Assembly (NCBI GenBank): GCA_036510065.1
Contig: DATCEO010000154.1
Location: 8,075-72,074 of the forward strand
Source: DASUBV01 sp036510065
GTDB lineage: Bacteria; Actinomycetota; Actinomycetes; Streptosporangiales; Streptosporangiaceae
Length of the DNA stretch: 64,000 bases
Direction: 5' to 3'
Of this stretch, positions 50,827 through 58,403 are shown piece by piece (the first letter of the stretch is position 1; every line of letters starts with the position of its first letter). The notes under the pieces were generated by a model. The model was given only the letters and a program-made list of their open reading frames with translations, did no database searches and had not been told where the DNA came from. A program made the translations under genes and the position numbers.

Positions 50827-51389
50827 CCGCGGCCGCCCTCGGCGGGAGCCGCGCAGGGAGCCGCACCGTCGTGCTGGCCCTGGGCAGCAACCTCGGCGAC
50901 CGGCTGGAGAACCTGCAGCGCGGCATCGGCCTGCTGAGCGGGGACGCCGGGCCGGCCGGCGACGGCCTGCGCGCCACCGCGGTGTCCGGCGTCTACGAGA
51001 CCGACCCGGTGGGCGGTCCCCCGCAAGACGATTACCTGAACGCGGTCCTGCTGGCCGCCTCGGCGTTGCCCGCTATCGAGATCCTGCGCCGCGGCCAGGC
51101 CGCTGAGGCCGCCCTGGGGCGCGTCCGGACCGAGCGCTGGGGACCGCGGACGCTGGACGTCGACGTGATCGCCTGCGGCGACGAGCGCAGCACCGACCCC
51201 GGGCTGACCTTGCCGCACCCGCGGGCGCACGAGCGGGCCTTCGTGCTCGTCCCCTGGCTGGAAGTGGCCCCGGACGCCTGCCTGCCCGGCTGGGGCCCGG
51301 CGGCCGGCCTGCTGGCGGATATCGGCACGGCAGGCGTCCGGCGGCTGGCCGGGACCGCGCTGACCCTGCCAGGGGCGGAGGCCAGGTGA
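50823..51389 (+). CDS. folK: Hydroxymethyldihydropterin pyrophosphokinase
   Basis: This encodes 188 residues. The family motifs are VVLALGSNLGDRLENLQRGI, VYETDPVGGPPQDDYLNAVL, and the signature RWGPRTLDVDVIACGD with PHPRAHERAFVLVPW. It pyrophosphorylates hydroxymethyl-dihydropterin for FolP. The start overlaps the folB stop and its end overlaps the next gene. Confidence 0.96.
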   Translation: MTAAALGGSRAGSRTVVLALGSNLGDRLENLQRGIGLLSGDAGPAGDGLRATAVSGVYETDPVGGPPQDDYLNAVLLAASALPAIEILRRGQAAEAALGRVRTERWGPRTLDVDVIACGDERSTDPGLTLPHPRAHERAFVLVPWLEVAPDACLPGWGPAAGLLADIGTAGVRRLAGTALTLPGAEAR

Positions 51390-51868
51390 ACCCGACCCGT
51401 CCGGGGACGCTGCTCGCCGTCGTGGTGATCTGCGCGGCGCTGGCCTGGCTCATCGTGCGCCAGACCTTCGCCAGCCTGCCGCCGCTGCCCTGGACCGCGG
51501 TGCCGGCCATGCTGCTGCTGGCCATCGGCGAGGTGATCGCCGGGCGCAACCTCAAGGCCAGGATCAGCGGTCGGCGGCCGGGCAAGCCGCTGCAGCCCAT
51601 CGCCGTGGCCAGGATGGCTGCCCTGGCCAAGGCCAGTTCGGCGGCGGGGGCCGCGCTCGGCGGCCTGGCGGCCGGGTTCGGGATCTACGTGGCCGGGGAG
51701 CTGCAGAAGGACGTGCCGCGCGCGGACGCGATCGCGGCCGCCGCCACGGTCCTGGCCGCTGCGGCGCTGGTGGCGGGCGCCCTGTACCTGGAACGATGCT
51801 GCCGGGCCCCGCGCCCGCCCGAGGGCTGGGATAGTCCCGCCGGTGATCGTCAGGCTGACTGGCGGTGA
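51386..51868 (+). CDS. DUF3180 membrane protein
   Basis: This encodes 160 residues from a GTG overlapping folK. Four membrane segments are visible (TLLAVVVICAALAWLIV, AVPAMLLLAIGEVI, SSAAGAALGGLAAGFGIYVA, AAAATVLAAAALVAGALYL). PLQPIAVARMAALAKASS is the family-specific loop. DUF3180 regularly follows folK in actinobacteria. The function is unknown. Confidence 0.9.
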   Translation: MNPTRPGTLLAVVVICAALAWLIVRQTFASLPPLPWTAVPAMLLLAIGEVIAGRNLKARISGRRPGKPLQPIAVARMAALAKASSAAGAALGGLAAGFGIYVAGELQKDVPRADAIAAAATVLAAAALVAGALYLERCCRAPRPPEGWDSPAGDRQADWR

Positions 51869-51941
51869 CTAGCGGTGACTGGTGGTCAGCACTGGCTATG
51901 CTGAGCCTTCCCGTCCGGTACCCGGCAAGGACTGGAACGAG

Positions 51942-52865
51942 ATGAGCAACGCCCGCGAGCCCGAGCAGGCCGGTCACGGCCGCCTTCGCCATCCCGCCGA
52001 ACTGGGAGTCGGCGTGATCGGGGCAGGCCGGGTCGGAACGGCGCTGGCGGTCGCGCTGCGCCGGGCCGGGCATCGCGTCGTCGCGGTATCCGCGGTCTCC
52101 CAGGCCTCCCTGAGCCGCGTCGACGCGGCGCTGCCGGGCGTGGCCGTCCGGCGCCCCGATGAGGTCGTCGCGGACGCCGACCTCGTGCTGCTCACCGTCC
52201 CCGACGATGTCCTGCCGGGCCTGGTCGCCGGGCTGGCCTCGACCGGCGCGGAGCTGGCGGGCCGGCTCGTCGCCCATACGAGCGGGCGGCATGGCCTGAC
52301 CGTCCTGGAACCGGCCACCCGCGGCGGCGCGATGCCCCTGGCCCTGCACCCGGTCATGACCTTCACCGGACGGCCCGACGACGTCGACCGGCTGGCTGGC
52401 ATCAGCTTCGGGGTCACTGCGCCGGATCCGCTGCGCCCGGTGGCCGAGGCGCTGGTCATGGAGATGGGCGGGGAGCCGGTGTGGATCGCCGAGGAGCACC
52501 GGGATCTCTACCACGCCGCCCTCGCCGGGGCGGCCAACCACCTGGTGACCCAGGTCGCCGAGGCCAGTGACCTGCTGTCGGCGGCTGGGGTGGCCAGCCC
52601 CGCCCGGATGCTGGGACCGCTGCTGAGCGCGGCGCTCGACAACGCGCTGCGGCTCGGCGACGCCGCGCTGACCGGGCCGGTGGCGCGCGGTGACGCCGAG
52701 ACCGTGGCGGGCCACCTGGCCGCGCTGCGCGCGGCCGCCCCCGAGGCCCTGCCGGTCTACCTGGCCCTGGCCCGGCTGACCGCCACCCGCGCGCTGGCCG
52801 CCGGGACGCTGGCCGCCTCGGACGCGCAGCGCCTGCTTGACGTGCTCGCCGGGACTGCCCGGTGA
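51942..52865 (+). CDS. Rossmann-fold plus DUF2520 dehydrogenase-like protein
   Basis: This encodes 307 residues. The N-terminal NAD(P) motif is VGVIGAGRVGTALAVALRRA; DLVLLTVPDDVLPGLVAGLA, VAHTSGRHGL and ALHPVMTFTG follow, then a helical DUF2520 domain (EEHRDLYHAALAGAANHLVT). The fold resembles ketopantoate/pyrroline-5-carboxylate reductases. The ATG at 51942 is used, with TATGCT at about 51896 as a possible promoter. Its GTGA overlap with panC suggests a role in pantothenate synthesis, possibly ketopantoate reduction, as an inference. Confidence 0.85.
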   Translation: MSNAREPEQAGHGRLRHPAELGVGVIGAGRVGTALAVALRRAGHRVVAVSAVSQASLSRVDAALPGVAVRRPDEVVADADLVLLTVPDDVLPGLVAGLASTGAELAGRLVAHTSGRHGLTVLEPATRGGAMPLALHPVMTFTGRPDDVDRLAGISFGVTAPDPLRPVAEALVMEMGGEPVWIAEEHRDLYHAALAGAANHLVTQVAEASDLLSAAGVASPARMLGPLLSAALDNALRLGDAALTGPVARGDAETVAGHLAALRAAAPEALPVYLALARLTATRALAAGTLAASDAQRLLDVLAGTAR

Positions 52866-53740
52866 GGCCCATGCTGGCCCGGACCAGGGCCGGCCTGGCC
52901 GCCGCGCGGGCCACCATGCCCGGCCCGGTCGTGCTGGTGCCCACCATGGGGGCGCTGCACGACGGGCACCGGTCCCTGCTGCGCCTGGCCCGCGACCTGG
53001 CCCGTCCTCCCGGTCAGGCACGGGTCGGCAGCGTGCTGGTCTCGATCTTCGTCAACCCGCTGCAGTTCGGCATGGACGAGGATTTTGACCGCTACCCGCG
53101 CACTATCGAGCAGGACCTGGAGATCTGCGCGCAGGAGGGCGTCAGCGTGGTCTTCGCGCCCGCCGGCCGGGAGATGTACCCGACGGCGCCGCAGGTCACG
53201 ATCGACCCTGGCCCGGTCGGGCGGCGCCTGGAGGGAGAGTTCCGGCCGGGGTTCTTCGGCGGCGTGCTGACCGTAGTGGTCAAGCTGCTCGAGCTCACCG
53301 CGCCGGGCATCGTGGTCTTCGGCGAGAAGGATGCTCAGCAGCTCGCCCTGGTCCGCCAGCTGGTGGCGGACCTGGACCTGCGCGTCACCGTGGCCGCCGC
53401 GCGCATCCATCGCGACCCCGACGGCCTGGCCACCTCCAGCCGCAATGTCTACCTGTCGGGGGGAGAGCGGGCGACCGCGCTGGCCCTGCCCCGGGCCATG
53501 TCCGCGGCCATGTCCGCGGCCAGCGCGGGGCCCAAGGCGGCGCTGGCCGCCGCCGCCTACCTGCTGGACGCGGCGAACGCGGCCGACCCGCCGCTGGAGC
53601 TCGACTACCTCACGCTGGTCGACCCGGCCACCTTCGCCGAGGTCAGCCCGGAGCACGCCGGTCCCGCGCTGCTGCTGGTCGCGGCCCGGGTCGGGACCAC
53701 CCGGCTGATCGACAACACCATGCTGATCTTCGCGGAGTAA
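52862..53740 (+). CDS. panC: Pantothenate synthetase
   Basis: This encodes 292 residues. The HIGH-like motif is VPTMGALHDGHRSLL, with SIFVNPLQFGMDEDFDRYPR, GVLTVVVKLLEL, FGEKDAQQLALVRQL and DGLATSSRNVYLS, all family blocks. It condenses pantoate and beta-alanine with ATP. The GTG start overlaps the preceding stop. Near 53500 a short duplication encodes AMSAAMSAAS. Confidence 0.95.
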   Translation: MRPMLARTRAGLAAARATMPGPVVLVPTMGALHDGHRSLLRLARDLARPPGQARVGSVLVSIFVNPLQFGMDEDFDRYPRTIEQDLEICAQEGVSVVFAPAGREMYPTAPQVTIDPGPVGRRLEGEFRPGFFGGVLTVVVKLLELTAPGIVVFGEKDAQQLALVRQLVADLDLRVTVAAARIHRDPDGLATSSRNVYLSGGERATALALPRAMSAAMSAASAGPKAALAAAAYLLDAANAADPPLELDYLTLVDPATFAEVSPEHAGPALLLVAARVGTTRLIDNTMLIFAE

Positions 53741-53760
53741 TGCGTGCTAGCTGGAGAAAC

Positions 53761-54594
53761 ATGCTGCTGACGATAGATGTGGGAAACACCAACACGGTGC
53801 TCGGCGTGTTCGACGGTGACGAGGTCATCGAGCACTGGCGGATCGCCACCGACCCGGTGCGGACCGCCGACGAGCTCGCGGTCATCTTCCAGGGCCTGCT
53901 AGACCAGAGCGCGATGTTCGCCGGGCCAGACATCAGCGGGATCGCGCTGTGCTCGACGGTGCCGTCCGTTCTGCACGAGATGCGGGAGATGTGCCGCCGG
54001 TACTACGGTGACGTCCCCGCGGTCATCGTGGAGCCGGGGGTCAAGACCGGCGTGCCCGTGCGCTACGACAATCCCAAGGAAGTCGGCAGCGACCGGATCA
54101 CCAATGCCGCCGCCGCCGTGCACCTGTACGGCGGGCCGGCCATCGTGGTCGACTTCGGCACGTCCACGAACTTCGACGCGGTCAGCGAGCGCGGCGAGTT
54201 CGTCGGCGGCGCGCTCGCTCCCGGCATCGAGATCTCGGTGGATGCGTTGTCCCGCCGCGCCGCGCAGTTGCTCAAGGTGGAGCTGGCCCGCCCCAGCCGG
54301 GTCATCGGCAAGACGACGGTGGAGGCGCTGCAGTCGGGCATCATCTTCGGCTTCGCCGGGCAGGTCGAGGGGATCGTGACGAGGATGGCGGCCGAGCTCG
54401 CCCCCGCCGACCCGGACTCGGTCACGGTCATCGCCACCGGCGGCCTCGCGCCGCTGGTCATCGACGAGGTGAAGGTGATCGACGCCTATGAGCCCTGGCT
54501 GACGCTGGTCGGCCTCCGGCTGATCTACGAGCGCAACACGCCTCCCGCCGCGACGCCTCCCGCCGCCGCGACGCCCCCTGGCGCGCGGCCCTGA
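53761..54594 (+). CDS. coaX: Type III pantothenate kinase
   Basis: This encodes 277 residues from the ATG at 53761, which has GGAGA 4 nt upstream and gives LLTIDVGNTNTVLGVFDGD. Other motifs are the pantothenate site NPKEVGSDRITNAAAAVHLY, VVDFGTSTNFDAVSERGEFV and ATGGLAPLV. It starts CoA synthesis from pantothenate. No panD lies between panC and coaX, unlike in many actinobacteria. The tail is a short Thr/Pro/Ala repeat. Confidence 0.95.
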   Translation: MLLTIDVGNTNTVLGVFDGDEVIEHWRIATDPVRTADELAVIFQGLLDQSAMFAGPDISGIALCSTVPSVLHEMREMCRRYYGDVPAVIVEPGVKTGVPVRYDNPKEVGSDRITNAAAAVHLYGGPAIVVDFGTSTNFDAVSERGEFVGGALAPGIEISVDALSRRAAQLLKVELARPSRVIGKTTVEALQSGIIFGFAGQVEGIVTRMAAELAPADPDSVTVIATGGLAPLVIDEVKVIDAYEPWLTLVGLRLIYERNTPPAATPPAAATPPGARP

Positions 54595-54624
54595 TCTAGT
54601 TTCCGCTCGCCTGCCCTGGCCCGG

Positions 54625-54630
54625 TAACCT
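54625..54630 (+). promoter_or_regulatory. -10-like TAACCT 7 nt before lysS
   Basis: No ribosome site lies between it and the GTG at 54638, so a leaderless lysS mRNA is suggested. Confidence 0.5.
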
Positions 54631-54637
54631 CGGGCAG

Positions 54638-56137
54638 GTGACCGACGAGGGCCGAGCTGCCGACACCGACGCTCCCGAGCAGATGCAAGTACGCCGGGCC
54701 AAGCTGGACCGGCTCCGCGCGGCGGGCACCGACCCCTATCCAGTCGGGTTTCCGCGCACGGCCACCATCGCCGAGGTTCGCGAGCGCCACCCCGACCTGC
54801 CGGCCGACACGGCCACGGCCGAGCAGGCCGGCCTGGTCGGCCGGGTCATGCTGAACCGCAACAGCGGGCGGCTCTGTTTCGCGACCATCCGGGACGGCAG
54901 CGGCGAGATCCAGGTGATGATCTCCCGGGACCAGGTCGGCGAGCAGGCGCACGCGGCGTGGAAGCAGGACGTGGACCTGGGCGACCACATCGGCGTGCAG
55001 GGAGAGATCATCACCTCGCGCAGCGGCGAGCTGTCCATCCTGGCCGATTCCTTCGCCATCACGGCCAAGGCGCTGCGGCCGCTGCCCGACAAGCACCGGG
55101 GGCTGAGCGACCCGCAGTCGCGGGTCCGGCAGCGTTACCTCGACCTGATCACCAACCCGCAGGCCCGCGAGATGGCCGAGATCCGCGCCGCGGTCACCCG
55201 GTCGGTGCGCGAGGAGCTGCACGCCCGCGGCTACCTCGAGGTTGAGACGCCGGTGCTGCAGACGCTGCACGGCGGCGCGAACGCCCGGCCCTTCGTGACG
55301 CACATGAACGCCTACGATCTGGACCTCTACCTGCGGATCGCCCTGGAGCTGTATCTCAAGCGGCTAGTGGTGGGCGGCATCGACAAGGTCTACGAGATTG
55401 GCCGGATCTTCCGGAACGAGGGCGCCGATTCCACCCATAACCCCGAGTTCACGATGCTGGAGGCCTACGAGGCCTACGCCGACTACAACGTGATGGCCAC
55501 CCTGACCCGCGAGCTCCTCCAGGCGGCGGCGCGGGCCGCGCTGGGCGGCACGGTGCTCCGCAGGCCCGGCGGATCTGCCTATGACATCGGCGGCGAGTGG
55601 CGGTCGGTGACGGTGCACGAGGCGGTGTCGCAGGCCCTGGGCGAGCAGGTCACCCCCGACACCAGCGCCGACGCGCTGCGCAAGCTGGCGGCCGGGGCCG
55701 GGGTGGAGCTGCAGCCCGGCTGGAACGCCGCGCAGATCCTGCTCGAAATATACGAGCAGCTGGTCGAGTCGCGGACCGTCGAGCCGACGTTCTACCGCGA
55801 TTTCCCGGTCGAGGTCGCGCCGCTGACCCGCCAGCACCGCGACGATCCCCGGCTGGCGGAGAAGTGGGACCTGGTCGCGTTCGGCACCGAGATCGCGACC
55901 GCCTACTCCGAGCTGGTCGACCCGGTCGAGGAACGCGCCCGCCTGACCGCGCAGTCCCTGCTGGCCGCGGGCGGCGACCCCGAGGCCATGCAGCTCGACG
56001 AGGACTTCCTTCGCGCCCTGGAGTACGGGATGCCGCCCAGCGGCGGCATGGGCATGGGCATCGACCGGATGCTGATCATGCTCACCGGCGCGGGCATCCG
56101 GGACACTGTGCTCTTCCCGCTGGTGAAGCCGACCTAA
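54638..56137 (+). CDS. lysS: Lysyl-tRNA synthetase, class II
   Basis: This encodes 499 residues. An N-terminal OB-fold anticodon-binding domain (GRVMLNRNSGRLCFATIRDG, GVQGEIITSRSGELSI) is followed by the class II core: motif 1 region RGYLEVETPVLQ, motif 2 FRNEGADSTHNPEFTMLEAY and motif 3 GMGMGIDRMLIM. The enzyme charges tRNA-Lys. It could also supply Lys-tRNA to the MprF-like protein encoded upstream. Confidence 0.96.
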   Translation: MTDEGRAADTDAPEQMQVRRAKLDRLRAAGTDPYPVGFPRTATIAEVRERHPDLPADTATAEQAGLVGRVMLNRNSGRLCFATIRDGSGEIQVMISRDQVGEQAHAAWKQDVDLGDHIGVQGEIITSRSGELSILADSFAITAKALRPLPDKHRGLSDPQSRVRQRYLDLITNPQAREMAEIRAAVTRSVREELHARGYLEVETPVLQTLHGGANARPFVTHMNAYDLDLYLRIALELYLKRLVVGGIDKVYEIGRIFRNEGADSTHNPEFTMLEAYEAYADYNVMATLTRELLQAAARAALGGTVLRRPGGSAYDIGGEWRSVTVHEAVSQALGEQVTPDTSADALRKLAAGAGVELQPGWNAAQILLEIYEQLVESRTVEPTFYRDFPVEVAPLTRQHRDDPRLAEKWDLVAFGTEIATAYSELVDPVEERARLTAQSLLAAGGDPEAMQLDEDFLRALEYGMPPSGGMGMGIDRMLIMLTGAGIRDTVLFPLVKPT

Positions 56138-56160
56138 CCGGCGGTCGGCCCGTACGGGGA

Positions 56161-57225
56161 TTAGGCGATCCGCACCGCGCCGTCGTAGGCGCCCCAGGGC
56201 ACCGGCTGAACCTGCACCACCGTGCCGGTGTGCGGGGCATTCAGGTACATTCCCCCGCCGACGTAGATCCCCATGTGATCGAGGTTGGCGTAGAGGAACA
56301 CCAGGTCGCCCGGCTGCAGCTCGCTGCGCGAGACGTGCTGGCCGTCGTTCCAGATGTCGCCGGTGTAGTGCGGCAGGCTGATCCCGAGCTGCGCGTAGGC
56401 CCAGACGACCAGGCCGGAGCAGTCGAAGGTGCTCGGGCCCGCCGCGGCCCAGACGTAGGCGTCGCCGCGCCGGGTGAGCGCGTGCCGGAGGGCCTGGACC
56501 TCGACGGAGGTGCCGGTCACGTTGACGGGATAGTTGCCGGTCTGCTGGAAGATGGTCATGGCCTGGGCAAAGGCCGAGCTGTTCAGCACGGCCACCTTGG
56601 CCTGGATCGCAGCGACCTTGCTGTGCATGACTGCGGTCAGCTTGGCGGCCTGGGTCCCTTCCTGCGTGGCGATCAGGCTGGCCCGCTTGGCCGCCTGCGC
56701 GGCGCTGGTCAGCCGGCTGAGCTTGTCCCCGTTCTCCTGCTGGAGCTGCAGCATGATCGAGGCCTGGTTGAGGAACTGCTGCGGGTTGGCCGACTGCAGC
56801 ATCTGCAGCGTCGGGCTGATCGACCCGTTCATGTAGCCCTCGGCCGCGATCTGGCCGATCGCCGCCTGGCCGGATGCCATGAGCTTCTGATCCCGGCGGG
56901 CGGCCTCGCGGGCGATGGCCGCTTCCCTGCGCGCGGTGGTGACCTGGATCCGGAGCGAGTCGTACTCCTCGCTGAGGGCCTCGATTTGCTGCGACAGCGT
57001 GTTGGCCTGGGCCAGCGTGGCCTTCAGGCTCGGGGTGCCCGAGGTAGTCGCGGAGGTGGTCGCGCCAGCGGTTCCGGCCGGGATAACCACGCTGGCCAGG
57101 GCAATCGTCCCGGTCACGATCGTGAACCGAGCCCGGGAAGCCAGCGAGCGCCTCGGGCCGCCGTGCCGGGAACTGGCCGGCCGCGGACTGTGCTGGTGAT
57201 GCCTGCCGTGCGGCAAGCGCTCCAC
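56161..57225 (-). CDS. Secreted NlpC/P60 peptidoglycan endopeptidase
   Basis: This encodes 354 residues. A long signal peptide with a His/Arg-rich start and hydrophobic core (FTIVTGTIALASVVIPAG) is followed by a coiled-coil region (about 65-215). The C-terminal NlpC/P60 domain has catalytic Cys269 in FDCSGLVVW, His317 in NLDHMGIYVG and polar His332. The architecture is that of RipA-like cell-separation hydrolases. The start is GTG 57225. It lies behind a c-di-AMP riboswitch, which would control its expression. Confidence 0.92.
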   Translation of the reverse strand: MERLPHGRHHQHSPRPASSRHGGPRRSLASRARFTIVTGTIALASVVIPAGTAGATTSATTSGTPSLKATLAQANTLSQQIEALSEEYDSLRIQVTTARREAAIAREAARRDQKLMASGQAAIGQIAAEGYMNGSISPTLQMLQSANPQQFLNQASIMLQLQQENGDKLSRLTSAAQAAKRASLIATQEGTQAAKLTAVMHSKVAAIQAKVAVLNSSAFAQAMTIFQQTGNYPVNVTGTSVEVQALRHALTRRGDAYVWAAAGPSTFDCSGLVVWAYAQLGISLPHYTGDIWNDGQHVSRSELQPGDLVFLYANLDHMGIYVGGGMYLNAPHTGTVVQVQPVPWGAYDGAVRIA

Positions 57226-57244
57226 GTGGAGTCTCCTCTCCTCG

Positions 57245-57400
57245 GCCGCCTACCGGGTTAGCTGACGGGTTCGGGCTGGAGAAGCCCTACGGCAGGCTCC
57301 GGCCGCGGCTGCGGACGCAGCCCGCCGATTCACCCCGGGGAACGTGGGTCCCCGGCTTCCTGGAGCGCTGGGGAGCGACAGGAACTCGGCGGGTCGTGGC
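57245..57400 (-). ncRNA. c-di-AMP riboswitch (ydaO/yuaA type)
   Basis: The minus strand upstream of the NlpC/P60 gene holds the conserved blocks of this class: GGGGACCCACG, then GGGGTGAATCGGCGGGC, and near the 3' end CCCGAACCCGTCAGCTAAC followed by CCGGTAGGCGG. In actinobacteria this riboswitch is a regular leader of cell-wall hydrolase genes and reduces expression when c-di-AMP is high. The coordinates are approximate. Confidence 0.85.
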
Positions 57401-57882
57401 AGCCGGTCGCAATCGGACCGAACTGCAACGGGGTAACAGCGATGGAGATTAATCGAAAGTGCAGTAGCGGCGGAGCTAAATGGCAAAGTTTCCTGGTGGA
57501 TGCCGTGGGGCGCCCTTGCGCTTTGCCTCGGGGATGCCTGCGCTTACCCTGCCCATAGTGCTCCGCGCCCAGCCGTTAGCCTGGACAGGCCGACGTCTTC
57601 GCAGGTCAGACGGCGTGTCAGCAGCGCGGTGCTGACAGCGTGATCTGCGCGTGATGTGCGTTAATGGTGGCAGGTCGCCCTTGCTGACTACAGAGGGCTA
57701 GCGCCTGACCAGCGGAAGTAGAACAACTTGTACTTGAGAAGTAACGCAGCGTGCGGAAACGAATTGCCAGGTCTGAGCGGCGTTTGGGATGCTGGCTGAT
57801 TCAGGCGGCCGGCACCAGCCCGCGGCCGGCGGCCAGCCCGCCAGGACCGGCCTAGCGAAGACCCCAGCGAAGGTGATACGGC
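57401..57882. other. Divergent intergenic region upstream of riboswitch and acetyltransferase
   Basis: About 480 bp, locally richer in A/T, hold no gene I can support. On the minus strand TAATCT (57446-57451) could be the -10 of the riboswitch transcript. On the plus strand the segment before 57883 has ACTT-GAG-AAGT at 57734-57744, a small inverted repeat of unknown meaning. Confidence 0.45.
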
Positions 57883-58383
57883 ATGCAGTACACGATCCGG
57901 CGAGCGCAGACCGGGGACGTGCGGGCCATCCGGGCCCTGCTCGACGCGAACGTGACCTCCGGGCGGCTGCTCGACAAGCCCACCGTCACGCTGTACGAGG
58001 ACATCCAGGAGTTCTGGGTCGCCTGCGACGCGCAGGGCGAGGTCATCGGCTGCGGCGCCCTGCACGTTCTGTGGGAGGACCTGGCCGAGATCCGCACCAT
58101 TGCCGTGAGCGTGGCGCACCAGGGACGCGGCGCCGGGCACGAGGTGGTGGCCGCGCTGCTGGCTACCGCCCGGCAGCTCGGCGTCGAGCGCGTGTTCGTC
58201 CTCACCTTCGAGGTGGAGTTCTTCCGGCGGCACGGGTTCGAGGAGATCAAGGGCGGAGCCGCCACCCCCGAGATCTACGCCGAGCTGCTGCGCTCTTATG
58301 ACGAGGGCGTCGCCGAGTTCCTCGATCTCGACCGGGTGAAGCCCAATACTCTCGGCAACACCCGCATGCTGCTGCGGCTGTAG
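57883..58383 (+). CDS. argA: N-acetylglutamate synthase-like GNAT acetyltransferase
   Basis: This encodes 166 residues, a single GNAT domain: IRRAQTGDVRAIRALLDANV, the beta-bulge AEIRTIAVSVAHQGRGAGHE with the acetyl-CoA pyrophosphate loop Gln-Gly-Arg-Gly-Ala-Gly, and FRRHGFEEI. The pattern corresponds to the short actinobacterial ArgA (mycobacterial Rv2747) that makes N-acetylglutamate for arginine synthesis. A GAAGGTG site precedes the ATG. No arg genes are adjacent, so a different acyl acceptor is not excluded. Confidence 0.82.
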   Translation: MQYTIRRAQTGDVRAIRALLDANVTSGRLLDKPTVTLYEDIQEFWVACDAQGEVIGCGALHVLWEDLAEIRTIAVSVAHQGRGAGHEVVAALLATARQLGVERVFVLTFEVEFFRRHGFEEIKGGAATPEIYAELLRSYDEGVAEFLDLDRVKPNTLGNTRMLLRL

Positions 58384-58403
58384 CCTGGCGCCAGGCCGGC
58401 TCC

